Made by a program: the position numbers and the translations under genes
Source: DASUPK01 sp963833375
Lineage (GTDB): Bacteria; Actinomycetota; Thermoleophilia; Solirubrobacterales; 70-9
Direction of reading: 5' to 3'
Assembly: GCA_963833375.1 (NCBI GenBank)
Contig: CAWHXR010000010.1
Location: forward strand, 248,001-312,000
DNA length: 64,000 bases
In this document: one piece after another, positions 47,507-55,795 of the stretch
Layout: the number at the start of each line of letters is the position of its first letter
Position numbering within the stretch: position 1 is the stretch's first letter
The notes under the pieces: generated by a model
The model's input: only the letters and a program-made list of their open reading frames with translations
Told to the model about the DNA's origin: nothing
Database searches by the model: none

Positions 47507-48196
47507 CGGTGCGGCGGGGGCGTCGCTGCCGCCGCCGAGATCGAAGAAGAGGATGCTCGAGACGAGTGCCGCAACCGGCGCCGTGAGCACGTTGGCGACG
47601 GCCTGCAGGATCACCCGTCCGGCGTCACCCAGCGCCGCCCCGATCAGGCCGGCGATCAGCGAGACGGCGAAGACGATCAGGAAGGCGAGGACGATCGCGC
47701 CGAACACCGACCAGCCGTTGCCGCGAACGAGCTCCCGGCTGCGGCCGAAGGCGCTGATCACGCCCTGATCCTCCACCACGATCGACGGGGAGATCACCGC
47801 CCAGATGGTCAGCAGGATGAGGCCCGGAATGATGATCAGGATGAACCCGATCGTGATCGCGATCCCGGCGAGGATCCCGTTCAGGATCAGCGTGCCGATG
47901 TAGGGCGCGGCCGCGGAGAAAAGCTCCCCGACGCTGTTGTCGCGCCGGCCGTCGCGCACGTCCTGGACGAGCTTCACGACGTACCCCGTGTAGAGGAAGC
48001 TCGCTACGAGGGCGATCAGCGCCCCGAGGAGGACGAGGGCGAGGCTGCCCGTCACGGCCAGGATCCCGTTGATCACGGCGGCGATCCCGATGACGATCAG
48101 CGCCCCACCGAGCAGCGGGCCCGCCTGGCTCTGGTAGGTCTTGAAAGCCTCGCCGATCACCCTGCCGGCCTCGATGCGTCTTCCCGTCGCCTCCAT
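47483..48196 (-). CDS. Multi-pass membrane protein, DUF-type
   Basis: Intact, 237 aa. ATG 48196 has GAGGAGGAG 4 nt upstream and is preferred over an earlier GTG at 48244. About five to six hydrophobic segments alternate with short loops; FYTGYVVKLVQDVRDGRRD and VEDQGVISAFGRSRELVRGNGWSVFG resemble membrane-domain families near the YciC/GlpQ-like membrane domain. Function is unknown. Confidence 0.75.
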   Translation of the reverse strand: MEATGRRIEAGRVIGEAFKTYQSQAGPLLGGALIVIGIAAVINGILAVTGSLALVLLGALIALVASFLYTGYVVKLVQDVRDGRRDNSVGELFSAAAPYIGTLILNGILAGIAITIGFILIIIPGLILLTIWAVISPSIVVEDQGVISAFGRSRELVRGNGWSVFGAIVLAFLIVFAVSLIAGLIGAALGDAGRVILQAVANVLTAPVAALVSSILFFDLGGGSDAPAAPEPAAPAV

Positions 48197-48245
48197 CGCT
48201 CCTCCTCGCCCCGATCGTTGTTGGTTCCTGGCTTCGCCGTACAAC

Positions 48246-48310
48246 GGGTTGCTCCTCGTTCATGAAACGGGTCGCGCCTGGGGGCGCGCCCTCGCACTGT
48301 CAGAGCACCC
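48246..48310. repeat. 65-bp two-stem repeat, copy A
   Basis: The outer stem GGGTTGCTC (48246-48254) pairs with GAGCACCC (48303-48310); the inner stem GGGTCGCGCC pairs with GGCGCGCCC around a TGGG loop. It is intergenic. The second copy at 57595 matches at 51 of 65 positions. Confidence 0.75.
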
Positions 48311-48424
48311 GCGCACGTACGCCGAGCGGGACACGGATTACCAGTGCCCGCGGACGGATGGGCGGATTCGGGGCCTCGCAGGCACGGAAGCTGCAAGCCG
48401 AATTGCATCGGCTCCGAACGGTGG

Positions 48425-48452
48425 TTGACATCCGCGGATCCGCCAGTAGGCT
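48425..48452 (+). promoter_or_regulatory. Promoter upstream of sigH (TTGACA-16-TAGGCT)
   Basis: TTGACA (48425-48430) and TAGGCT (48447-48452) have a 16-bp spacer and predict a leader of about 100 nt before the sigH start. Confidence 0.55.
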
Positions 48453-48563
48453 GCTCCGCCAGTAAGGGTGAACCTCAGGTCGAGCCTGATGGACAACACC
48501 CGGACCTGGGCGCCTCAGGGGAGGTACTGGGCGCCACAGAGAACCCCGTGAGAGGAGGTTGCT

Positions 48564-49262
48564 GTGGCTGTACCTACCCCAAGCACAGAAGAGCACGCGG
48601 TCGTCCCCGGCCGAGCGGTTCCCGAGGGCGCTCGCCACACCGGACCCGGGCCGGACGACGAGTTCCTCGTCGCACTGGCCAAGAACGGCCGGACCGACGC
48701 ATACGACCAGCTGGTGCGCCGCTACCGGCGCTTCGTGCGCGTCAAGTCCTCGTCCTATTTCCTGCTCGGCGGCGACGCCGACGACCTGATGCAGGAGGGG
48801 ATGCTGGGTCTGTTCAAGGCGATCCGCGACTACCGCCCCGAGCGCGAGTCGAGCTTCCGCGGCTTCGCCGAGCTCTGCATCACCCGCCAGATCATCACCG
48901 CGGTGAAGACCGCGACCCGCAACAAGCACACCCCCCTCAACCAGTACGTCTCGTTCAGCCAGACCCCGGCGGCCGCCGGCCCCGACTCCGAGACGACGCT
49001 CGAGGAGGTGCTTCCGGGCCCATCGGTCCGCGACCCCGCGAACCAGGTGATCGCCGGCGAGGAGCTCGAGAGCCTGGTCGCATGCCTGACCAGCGTCCTC
49101 TCGGAGCTGGAGAGCCGGGTGCTCGCCCTCTATCTCGACGGTCACTCCTATGAGGTGATCGGCGAGCGGCTCGACTGCGACACGAAGACGGTCGACAACG
49201 CCCTCCAGCGTGTCAAGCGCAAGGTCGGCATTCACCTCGACTCCCGCGCCGTGAAGATCTGA
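48564..49262 (+). CDS. sigH: RNA polymerase sigma factor, SigH/Spo0H-like
   Basis: Intact, 232 aa from GTG 48564 behind GAGGAGG. Region 2 reads YDQLVRRYRRFVRVKSSSYF, LLGGDADDLMQEGMLGLFKA and RDYRPERESSFRGFAELCI. Region 4 reads LSELESRVLALYLDGHSYEV, then IGERLDCDTKTVDNALQRVK. This matches the sporulation SigH type and not ECF sigmas, and the position downstream of cysS-rlmB is that of Bacillus sigH. Whether this organism sporulates cannot be told here. Confidence 0.9.
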   Translation: MAVPTPSTEEHAVVPGRAVPEGARHTGPGPDDEFLVALAKNGRTDAYDQLVRRYRRFVRVKSSSYFLLGGDADDLMQEGMLGLFKAIRDYRPERESSFRGFAELCITRQIITAVKTATRNKHTPLNQYVSFSQTPAAAGPDSETTLEEVLPGPSVRDPANQVIAGEELESLVACLTSVLSELESRVLALYLDGHSYEVIGERLDCDTKTVDNALQRVKRKVGIHLDSRAVKI

Positions 49263-49294
49263 ACCTTCCACGTGGGCAACGGCACGGCAGCCAC

Positions 49295-49324
49295 GCGGCC
49301 GCCTCGGGCAACCGGGGCGGCCGC
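49295..49324. terminator. Bidirectional hairpin after sigH
   Basis: GCGGCCGCC (49295-49303) pairs perfectly with GGCGGCCGC (49316-49324), followed by TCTATTT, between convergent genes. Confidence 0.65.
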
Positions 49325-49325
49325 T

Positions 49326-49541
49326 CTATTTCCGGCGCCTGACTCGGGAGGCGAAGCCCGTCGTGGTGACCGTCTTCGCCAGCTCCCGCGGCTCGACCTT
49401 GGCGAGCAGCGACTGCAGCTCCCTGCGCTCGCGGTCGGAGAGGTTCGAGGGACGGCCCTTCGAGGAGCGGACGATCTCCACCATGCGCTTGCGCTCCTTC
49501 TCGGTCAGGCGTGTCGTGACGTGGTTGCGGATCGCGAGCAC
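49326..49541 (-). CDS. Small basic protein, start uncertain
   Basis: At least 71 aa from GTG 49541: LTEKERKRMVEIVRSSKGRP, SNLSDRERRELQSLLAKVEP, then a basic end SRVRRRK. Coding-like sequence continues in frame upstream (RWLARGAWLLAAAEVVLAIR) as a hydrophobic helix but without ATG, GTG or TTG, so the true N-terminus may be upstream with a rare start or a nearby indel. Function is unknown. Confidence 0.6.
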   Translation of the reverse strand: MLAIRNHVTTRLTEKERKRMVEIVRSSKGRPSNLSDRERRELQSLLAKVEPRELAKTVTTTGFASRVRRRK

Positions 49542-49718
49542 GACCTCCGCGGCCGCCAGCAGCCAGGCGCCGCGAGCGAGCCAACGCCCACGGTCTGCGA
49601 CCGAGGCCGGATCGGTGAGTGAGCGCGACGAGTCGATGCCCGCTCTATGCCCGGCTTTCCGTCCACCTATGCGGATTTTGGGATCGGGTCGACGCGTGTG
49701 GGCGCCGATGTGGCGAGG

Positions 49719-50135
49719 GTGAGAGTCAGGTACGCCATCGGAGGGATCGCCGTCGTCGCGCTGATCGCACCGCCCGCGAGCGCGACGGCCGGCCAGGGCG
49801 GTCAGGTGAGCAGCCTGGCCGCCCAGCAGTGTGCGCAGGAGCGGGCGACGATCGGCAAGAAGGCCTTCCAGAAGAAGTACAGGGCCAAGAGGACGATGCG
49901 CACCTGCGTCAAGCGGGCCCGCCCGCAGGTCGCTGCGGCCGTCGGCACCGCCGCGGCCGACTGCCAGGACGAGCTGGCCCAGATCGGCTCCGTGGACTTC
50001 ATCGACGAGTACGGCGACGACCCGACCGACTCGCTCGACAACTCGATGGACGAGTGCGTCGGCGAGGGCGTCGACGCCATCCTCAACCCGGATGAGGTGG
50101 GCGACGACACTACCGACGAGGTGTCGGTGCCCTAG
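49719..50135 (+). CDS. Secreted protein with two paired-cysteine repeats
   Basis: About 138 aa from GTG 49719 with a signal peptide (YAIGGIAVVALIAPPASATA). The mature part has two similar units: CAQERATIGKKAFQKKY ... TCVKR and CQDELAQIGSVDFIDEYGDD ... ECVGEG. Each has a cysteine, an IGxxxFxxxY core and a closing cysteine. The first unit is basic, the second strongly acidic. No function is recognised. In-frame starts at 49647 and 49710 are alternatives. Confidence 0.65.
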   Translation: MRVRYAIGGIAVVALIAPPASATAGQGGQVSSLAAQQCAQERATIGKKAFQKKYRAKRTMRTCVKRARPQVAAAVGTAAADCQDELAQIGSVDFIDEYGDDPTDSLDNSMDECVGEGVDAILNPDEVGDDTTDEVSVP

Positions 50136-50181
50136 ACCTTCGGGGCCTTCGAGCTCAGCCGCGGCATACCCTTGTGGTGAT

Positions 50182-50254
50182 GCCCGCCTAGCTCAATTGG
50201 TGGAGCACTCGATTTGTAATCGAGAGGTTCCCGGTTCGAGTCCGGGGGCGGGCT
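50182..50254 (+). tRNA. trnT: tRNA-Thr (anticodon TGT)
   Basis: A 73-nt cloverleaf: acceptor GCCCGCC pairs with GGCGGGC, the anticodon stem CTCGA/TCGAG encloses loop TTTGTAA with anticodon TGT, and the T arm is CCCGG-TTCGAGT-CCGGG. CCA is not encoded. In many genomes tRNA-Thr lies near sigH-secE-nusG, consistent with the position here. Confidence 0.95.
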
Positions 50255-50270
50255 CTTGTCATACAGCGAT

Positions 50271-51284
50271 GTGAAGCCGCCCGGCGAGGGGACCTGGGTC
50301 GAGTTCGCCGACGACCGGCGGACCACGCTGCTCTACGGAGGGCCGGTCACCGACCCGCTCGCCACCCTCGCGGAGCACGGCTGGCAGAGCTTCGAGCTCC
50401 TCTCGACGTCGCGGGCGCTTCCCGACGCAGCCGGCCTGGGCGAGGCCGCCGAGCGGACCCACCTCGTGCCGGCGGGCGGCGTGCCCGAGGCCTCGGCCGA
50501 CATCGTCGACGAAGTCGCCGGCGATCGGCTGGTGGCCTTCGGCGGCGGCCGGGTGATCGACTCGGCGAAGGGGATCGCGGCGGTGCGCGGCGGGCTGGTC
50601 GCCGCGATCCCGACGACGCTCTCCGGCGCGCCGATGACCGCGATCCATCGGCTGCCGGCCGGCTGGGAGGCCGAGGCGGGGGTGCGGCCCTCCCTGGTGC
50701 TCGCCTACACCGACGCGATGACGAGCGCGCCGGAGGAGCAGCTGCGCGCGACGGCCATGAACGCCCTCGCGCACGGGGCCGAGTCGCTCTACACGGCGCT
50801 CGCTGACGAGACCTCGCGGGAAGCCGGGCTCCGCGGAGCCGGGATGATCGCCCGGAGCCTCGACCAAGCGCCGGGGAGACGGAACCGCCCCGCCCTCGCG
50901 CTCGGCGCCCTGCTCTGCGCGGTCGCCGTCGATCGGGCCGGGATCGCCCTCCATCACGTGCTCGGTCAGACGACCGTGCGCGTCCTCGGGACCCCGCACG
51001 CCGAGACCTACGCGGCCCTGCTGCCCGAGACGATGGCCGCGATGCGCGAGCGGGCGCCCGAGCAGATCGAGGCCCTGGCGTCCGCCCTGGGCACCGATCC
51101 GGCCGGCCTGCGCGATCGAATCGCCGATCTCGCCGGGCATCGGCGCCTCGGAGAGCTGGGCGCGGACCGGGGGCGGCTCGACGAGGTCCTGGACGTGGCG
51201 CTGGCCCGTCCGGAGCTCTCGCACATGACACCGGGCGAGGTCGGGCGCGCGGACCTGGCGGCGATCCTCGAGGCCGCCTGGTAG
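50271..51284 (+). CDS. Iron-containing alcohol dehydrogenase, maleylacetate reductase-like
   Basis: Intact, 337 aa from GTG 50271. NAD-binding VAFGGGRVIDSAKGIA and IPTTLSGAPMT are followed by metal-ligand regions ALAHGAESLYTALAD and RAGIALHHVLGQ and by GTPHAETYAALLP. This fits the group III Fe-ADH branch that includes maleylacetate reductase; the substrate is not certain. It begins 17 nt after the tRNA; a TTG at 50256 is an alternative start. Confidence 0.85.
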   Translation: MKPPGEGTWVEFADDRRTTLLYGGPVTDPLATLAEHGWQSFELLSTSRALPDAAGLGEAAERTHLVPAGGVPEASADIVDEVAGDRLVAFGGGRVIDSAKGIAAVRGGLVAAIPTTLSGAPMTAIHRLPAGWEAEAGVRPSLVLAYTDAMTSAPEEQLRATAMNALAHGAESLYTALADETSREAGLRGAGMIARSLDQAPGRRNRPALALGALLCAVAVDRAGIALHHVLGQTTVRVLGTPHAETYAALLPETMAAMRERAPEQIEALASALGTDPAGLRDRIADLAGHRRLGELGADRGRLDEVLDVALARPELSHMTPGEVGRADLAAILEAAW

Positions 51285-51344
51285 CCGGGCGGGTGGGTAT
51301 GACCGGCCTGTAACTGGCTCGCCCCATGGGGTTTCGATCTGGGC

Positions 51345-53009
51345 ATGAATGAGGAGAAACTGCTCGGCTACCACCGCTTCACGCGGGAGCACGGCGTCAA
51401 CTGGCCGCTGTACTTCCTGGTGCGCCTGATCCTGGTCCCGTTCTTGCTCCTCTACTTCAGGCTCTCGCGGATCGGGCGTGAGCACGGCAAGGTCACGGGG
51501 CCGCTGATCGTCGCCGCCAACCACCGCAGCTTCCTCGACCCCTTCGTGATCGGTGCCTCCCTCCCGTGGCGGCGGCCGCTGCACTACGTGGCGAAGGTCG
51601 AGCTCTTCGACAAGGGCTGGCAGGGCTGGATCCTCAACCGGCTCGGCGCCTACCCGGTGCGGCGCGGCCAGTCCGACGAGCAGACCCTGATCACCTCGCG
51701 CGAGGTGCTCGAGCGCGGCGGCGCCGTCTGCATCTTCCCCGAGGGGACGCGGCACCGGACCGGATCACTGGCCCGCCCGAAGCGCGGCTTCGGCCGCCTC
51801 GCCCTCGAGACCGGCGCCGCGGTGCTGCCGGTCGCCGTCCACGGCACGGAGCAGGTGCGGCGGGGCTGGAAGATCCGCCCGAAGAAGGTCAAGGTCCGGA
51901 TGGGCCGCGCGCTCACCTTCCCGCGCACCGAGGACCCCTCGCCGGCGCTGGCCAACTCGGTCGGGGCGCGCATCTGGCCGGTCATCGAGCTGCAGTGGGA
52001 GTGGCTCGGCGGCCTGCCGCCGCTGCGGAAGGCGGCCGTGATCGGCGCGGGCAGCTGGGGGACCGCGGTCGCCGTGCTGCTCGCGCGCGGGGGGCTCGAG
52101 GTCCAGCTTGGGACCCGGACGCCGGAGCAGGCGGAGGAGATGAGGGAGACCCGAACCAACGAGCGCTACCTGCCGGGGGTCCAGCTCCCCGAGGCGCTCA
52201 CGGTGAAGCGCGCCGCGGACATCGAGCTGGCCGGCATCGACCTCGTCTGCCTGGCCGTGCCGTCGGCGGCGCTGCCACACGCGGTGGGCGCGATCGGCGA
52301 TCGCCTCGGCCAGCGGGCCTCGGTCCTGCTGCTCAGCAAGGGCCTGGTCGCGCCGATGGCGGCACTCGCCTCCGAGTACGTGGCCGAGCGGATCCGCGCC
52401 CGCGCCATCGCCGCCCTCGGCGGTCCCGCGCACGCCAAGGAGGCGGTCTCCGGGACCGCGGCCCTGGTGCTCGGCAGCCGCGATCCGGACCTCCGCGACC
52501 AGCTCGGCAGCGTCTTCGACGAGGCCGGTCTCGTCTGCGAGCGCTCGGACGACATGATCGGCGTGGAGGTCGCCGGCGCAGCGAAGAACGCGGCGGCCCT
52601 CGCCGGGGCCGCGGCGCAGGTCCACGGCATGAACGCCGCCGGGATCGCGACCGCCCAGGTCTGGCGCGAGTGCGTCGCCTACGCCCGAGCCCGAGGGGCG
52701 GAGCACGAGACCTTCGCCGGCATCGCCGGGATCGGCGACCTCACCGCCACGATCCTGGCGGAGGGAAGCCGCAACCGGCGAGCCGGGGAGCTGCTCGGCC
52801 AGGGGACGCCTGCCGAGCAGATCCCGGGGATCATCGGCCAGGCATCCGAAGCGCTCGACTCCGTGCCCCTGATCGCCGAGGCGGTGCGCAAGGCCGGCAT
52901 GAGCTCGTCGGCGCTCGAGGGGCTCGCCGCCCTGATCTCGGGCGAGATCTCGCCGGGCGAGTGGATGTCGAGGGTCAGGCAGGCGGAGCGGGCGAGGAGG
53001 GCAGCGTGA
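51345..53009 (+). CDS. gpsA: PlsC acyltransferase fused to glycerol-3-phosphate dehydrogenase (GpsA)
   Basis: One intact 554-aa frame. Residues ~20-215 are a 1-acyl-glycerol-3-phosphate acyltransferase with an N-terminal membrane helix, NHRSFLD (59-65) and FPEGTR (131-136). Residues ~228-554 are NAD(P)-dependent glycerol-3-phosphate dehydrogenase with GAGSWGTA (234-241), a GPAHAKE loop, the catalytic-lysine region VAGAAKNAAALAGAAAQ and EGSRNRRAGE. GpsA makes sn-glycerol-3-phosphate and PlsC makes phosphatidic acid, so one chain carries two steps of phospholipid entry. No frameshift or internal start separates the parts. Confidence 0.92.
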   Translation: MNEEKLLGYHRFTREHGVNWPLYFLVRLILVPFLLLYFRLSRIGREHGKVTGPLIVAANHRSFLDPFVIGASLPWRRPLHYVAKVELFDKGWQGWILNRLGAYPVRRGQSDEQTLITSREVLERGGAVCIFPEGTRHRTGSLARPKRGFGRLALETGAAVLPVAVHGTEQVRRGWKIRPKKVKVRMGRALTFPRTEDPSPALANSVGARIWPVIELQWEWLGGLPPLRKAAVIGAGSWGTAVAVLLARGGLEVQLGTRTPEQAEEMRETRTNERYLPGVQLPEALTVKRAADIELAGIDLVCLAVPSAALPHAVGAIGDRLGQRASVLLLSKGLVAPMAALASEYVAERIRARAIAALGGPAHAKEAVSGTAALVLGSRDPDLRDQLGSVFDEAGLVCERSDDMIGVEVAGAAKNAAALAGAAAQVHGMNAAGIATAQVWRECVAYARARGAEHETFAGIAGIGDLTATILAEGSRNRRAGELLGQGTPAEQIPGIIGQASEALDSVPLIAEAVRKAGMSSSALEGLAALISGEISPGEWMSRVRQAERARRAA

Positions 53010-53010
53010 G

Positions 53011-53016
53011 TACGCT
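53011..53016 (+). promoter_or_regulatory. -10 box (TACGCT), leaderless
   Basis: TACGCT ends 6 nt before GTG 53023 of the ECF sigma gene. Confidence 0.4.
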
Positions 53017-53022
53017 TGATAT

Positions 53023-53583
53023 GTGTCCGACCCGGATCAGGCCTCGGCTCGCAACAACGGACAGTCGAAGGCCGACCTCGACCGCGCCTTCGAGCGTCTC
53101 TACCGCGACCACCTGCGCGACGTCTACTCGTACTCCTACTACCGCGTCGGGAATCACCACGACGCGGAGGACGTCACGGAGCAGGCCTTCCTCCAGGCCT
53201 ATCGCCACTTCGAGCGCGCCGAGCGCGAGTCCAACGGGCGCCCCCTGCGCCCGTGGCTCATCCGTATCGCGCACAACCTCGCCTCGAATTACCACCGCGA
53301 CCGGGCCCGCCGACCGCAGCGCGTCCTCGAGGAGAGCGAGCCGATCGCCGCTCCGCACGGGACCGAGCAGATCGTCGAGGGCAGGGAGGAGCTGAAGAGG
53401 GTCATGGACCACCTCCAGCACCTCCCAGGCGACAGGCGGGACGCGCTGATCATGCGATTCGCCCTTGGCATGGACAACCGCGAGATCGCCCGCTCGCTCG
53501 GCCGCTCCGACGGGGCGACGAAGGTCCTGATCCATCGTGCGATCAAGCAGCTGGAGGAGGAGATGAGCGCCAATGGCGGCTGA
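53023..53583 (+). CDS. ECF-type RNA polymerase sigma factor
   Basis: Intact, 186 aa. Region 2: FERLYRDHLRDVYSYSYYRV, NHHDAEDVTEQAFLQAYRHF and WLIRIAHNLASNYHRDRAR. Region 4: LPGDRRDALIMRFALGMDNR, EIARSLGRSDGATKVLIHRA. The following gene overlaps by 11 nt and encodes a membrane-anchored partner. The extracytoplasmic signal is unknown. Confidence 0.9.
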   Translation: MSDPDQASARNNGQSKADLDRAFERLYRDHLRDVYSYSYYRVGNHHDAEDVTEQAFLQAYRHFERAERESNGRPLRPWLIRIAHNLASNYHRDRARRPQRVLEESEPIAAPHGTEQIVEGREELKRVMDHLQHLPGDRRDALIMRFALGMDNREIARSLGRSDGATKVLIHRAIKQLEEEMSANGG

Positions 53584-53935
53584 GCCCTCCCGGGACGTCG
53601 AGAGCCTGCTGCGCTCCGCCCTGCGGCCGATCGAGCCGCCCGAGAAGCTCTCCGGGCGGGTGGAGGAAACGCTGAGCGCCGTGACCGAGGCCGCGGCCGA
53701 GGAGCTCTCGGCCTGGGCCGCGGAGCTCTCGGAGTCGGAGCTCCGCTCCCTCCGCGACCCGCGTAACTGGGTGCGCCCCGCGGCCGCAATCGCCGCCGGC
53801 GGCGTCGCCGCCGGCGGCCTCGTGCTGGTGGAGCTGCGCAGGCGGAGGCGGCCCTCCCGCCTCTCCGGGCTGGCGGACCAGGTCTCGGACATCGCCGATC
53901 AGGTCCGAGACCAGGTCCGGAAGAGCCGCGACTAG
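53573..53935 (+). CDS. Membrane-anchored partner of the ECF sigma factor (putative anti-sigma)
   Basis: Intact, 120 aa. A helical acidic N-terminal domain (VESLLRSALRPIEPPEKLSG, EELSAWAAELSESELRSL) is followed by one hydrophobic segment (AAAIAAGGVAAGGLVLVE), a basic stretch (RRRRRPSR) and a heptad-like tail (ADQVSDIADQVRDQVRK). No zinc-finger anti-sigma motif is present. Anti-sigma function is inferred only from the overlap with the sigma gene. Confidence 0.65.
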   Translation: MAAEPSRDVESLLRSALRPIEPPEKLSGRVEETLSAVTEAAAEELSAWAAELSESELRSLRDPRNWVRPAAAIAAGGVAAGGLVLVELRRRRRPSRLSGLADQVSDIADQVRDQVRKSRD

Positions 53936-54372
53936 GTCGCGGCCGCCGCTCGGGTTGCCGGGCGCGACGCCAGCGCGGCGATCACCCCGGTGATGCCGAG
54001 GATCAGGTGCAGCAGGTTGTCCTCGTTGTTGACGGGGACGAGCTTGATCAGCACGTCGTCCTTGGCGACGAAGGTGATCCCACCGTCCCCCGTGGCGATG
54101 AAGCCGAGGATGCAGAGGACGATGTAGAGGATCCCCACGAAGAGCGCCGCGGGCCGGGCGGCCGACCCGGCGCAGACCAGCAGCAGCGCCCCGATTGCGA
54201 TGTGGACAACGTTGTGCCAGCCGTTCACGGAGAGCACCCCGAAGACGTCATCGGTTCTGATCGAGTCCCCGGTGGCGAAGCTCGCCTCGTAGAAGAAGCC
54301 GATGATTCCGGCGATGACCAGGACACCACCGACCAGCAGGCAGTAGAGCCTTGCGGGACTTGACTCCTCCAT
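53932..54372 (-). CDS. DUF4383 membrane protein
   Basis: Intact, 146 aa from ATG 54372 with AGGAGG 5 nt upstream. Four hydrophobic segments include YCLLVGGVLVIAGIIGFFYE and NVVHIAIGALLLVCAG, with NEDNLLHLILGITGVIAAL near the end; this is the DUF4383 pattern with its conserved His in N..H. Function is unknown. It overlaps the convergent gene by 4 nt. Confidence 0.82.
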   Translation of the reverse strand: MEESSPARLYCLLVGGVLVIAGIIGFFYEASFATGDSIRTDDVFGVLSVNGWHNVVHIAIGALLLVCAGSAARPAALFVGILYIVLCILGFIATGDGGITFVAKDDVLIKLVPVNNEDNLLHLILGITGVIAALASRPATRAAAAT

Positions 54373-54464
54373 CGCTACCTCCTTGGGCACATGATCCGAT
54401 TTCCTGACCCGCTCGTAGGCCCCTGCGTGGGAGGCCTTCAAGTAGATCACCGGGGGACGACGAA

Positions 54465-55037
54465 GTGAGGCGGGCCGAGCTTCAGCGCCTCGCGGACGAG
54501 GACCTGATGCCCCTGGTCGCGCGCGAGGACCCGCTCGCGTTCGAGGTCTTCTACGACCGCCACTCCGGCGCGGCCTACTCGCTCGCCTACCGGATCGTTG
54601 GCAGCCGGACGGCGGCGGAGGACGTCACTCAGGAGGCTCTGCTCTCGATCTGGCGGAGCGGGGCCCGCTACGACCGGGCCCGAGGCAGCGTCCGTGCCTG
54701 GACGCTCGGCATCGTCCGCAACCGCGCGATCGACCTCCTCCGCAAGGAATCGGGGCGCTCGCCGAAGCTCGCCGTCGGCGGGGACGAGCTGCTCGAGCGC
54801 AGCCCCTCGGAGGAGCTCACCGACACCGAGGCGCTCCGGCGTGAGACGGCGCGCGAGGTGCGCGGCGCGATCCAGGACCTGCCGGACGACCAATCGCGGG
54901 TGATCCAGCTCGCGTATTACGGCGGCTTCAGCCACTCGGAGATCGCGGAGATGCTGAACGAGCCGCTCGGCACCGTGAAGGGCCGGATCCGCCTCGGCAT
55001 GGACAAGATCAGGGCGACCCTGGCGGAGGGGTGGTGA
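54465..55037 (+). CDS. ECF-type sigma factor (SigK-like)
   Basis: Intact, 190 aa from GTG 54465. Region 2: FEVFYDRHSGAAYSLAYRIV, AAEDVTQEALLSIWRSG and WTLGIVRNRAIDLLR. Region 4: LPDDQSRVIQLAYYGGFSHS, EIAEMLNEPLGTVKGRIRLG. The overlapping downstream gene is a zinc-finger anti-sigma factor of RskA type. Confidence 0.92.
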   Translation: MRRAELQRLADEDLMPLVAREDPLAFEVFYDRHSGAAYSLAYRIVGSRTAAEDVTQEALLSIWRSGARYDRARGSVRAWTLGIVRNRAIDLLRKESGRSPKLAVGGDELLERSPSEELTDTEALRRETAREVRGAIQDLPDDQSRVIQLAYYGGFSHSEIAEMLNEPLGTVKGRIRLGMDKIRATLAEGW

Positions 55038-55744
55038 TCGGAAACCATCCGGACAGAGACGACCTGATCGCCTACTCGCTGGGGGCGCTGGATCCGCGCG
55101 AGGCCTCGGAGGTCGAGGCCCACGCTCCGAGCTGCGCGCGCTGCACGAGGGAGCTCGAGGCGCTCGGCCCCGCGGTCGCGGTGCTCGGCGAGTCGGTCGA
55201 GCAGCTCGAGGCGCCACCGGAGCTGCGCGAGCGGGTGCTCTCGATCGTGCGAGAGGAGTCGGAGCCGAAGCGGGCTGAGCTGCGTGGGGCCGGGGCGAGG
55301 GAGCAGGCGACGATGCGACGCGAGCGGCGCGGCCTGCGCGGGCTGCTGCGCCCCGCGGTGGCGCTGGCGACGCTCGCGATCGTCGCCGCCGGGGTCGGCG
55401 GGTACCTGGTGGCGGACAACGGCGGTGGCGGAGGCGGGGGGACCACCGTGCCGGTGGTCGCGCAGTCCGGGGTCGGCGGCACCCTCGCGGTCGGCGACAC
55501 CTCCTCCATGCTCGATCTCCACGGCCTCAAGCAGCTGACCGGCCGCCAGGTCTACCAGGTGTGGGTCGCCCACGGCACGAGTGTCAGGCCGTCGTCCAAC
55601 TTCATCCCGGACCGGTCCGGCCGTGCGATGACCGCGGTCGACGGGCACCTGGGCACGGGAATGAAGGTGATGGTTACCCGCGAGCCGCATCCGGGACGCA
55701 CCACGCCGACGCCGCCGATCCTGCTCAGCGCGACGGTCGAATAG
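55031..55744 (+). CDS. RskA-type zinc-finger anti-sigma factor
   Basis: Intact, 237 aa from GTG 55031 or 55034, overlapping the sigma stop. The N-terminal anti-sigma domain holds HAPSCARCTREL (HxxxCxxC zinc motif). One membrane segment follows (VALATLAIVAAGVGGYLVA), then a Gly-rich linker and a C-terminal beta domain with QVYQVWVAHG ... FIPDRSGRAM and VMVTREPHPG, the RskA signature. It should hold the preceding sigma factor at the membrane until regulated proteolysis. Confidence 0.92.
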   Translation: MVIGNHPDRDDLIAYSLGALDPREASEVEAHAPSCARCTRELEALGPAVAVLGESVEQLEAPPELRERVLSIVREESEPKRAELRGAGAREQATMRRERRGLRGLLRPAVALATLAIVAAGVGGYLVADNGGGGGGGTTVPVVAQSGVGGTLAVGDTSSMLDLHGLKQLTGRQVYQVWVAHGTSVRPSSNFIPDRSGRAMTAVDGHLGTGMKVMVTREPHPGRTTPTPPILLSATVE

Positions 55745-55780
55745 CCACCCCAGGCCGCGGGGTCGAGGTCGGCTCTCAAC

Positions 55781-55786
55781 TACGCT
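55781..55786 (+). promoter_or_regulatory. -10 box (TACGCT), leaderless
   Basis: TACGCT ends 9 nt before ATG 55796. Confidence 0.4.
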
Positions 55787-55795
55787 GGCCGTCGA

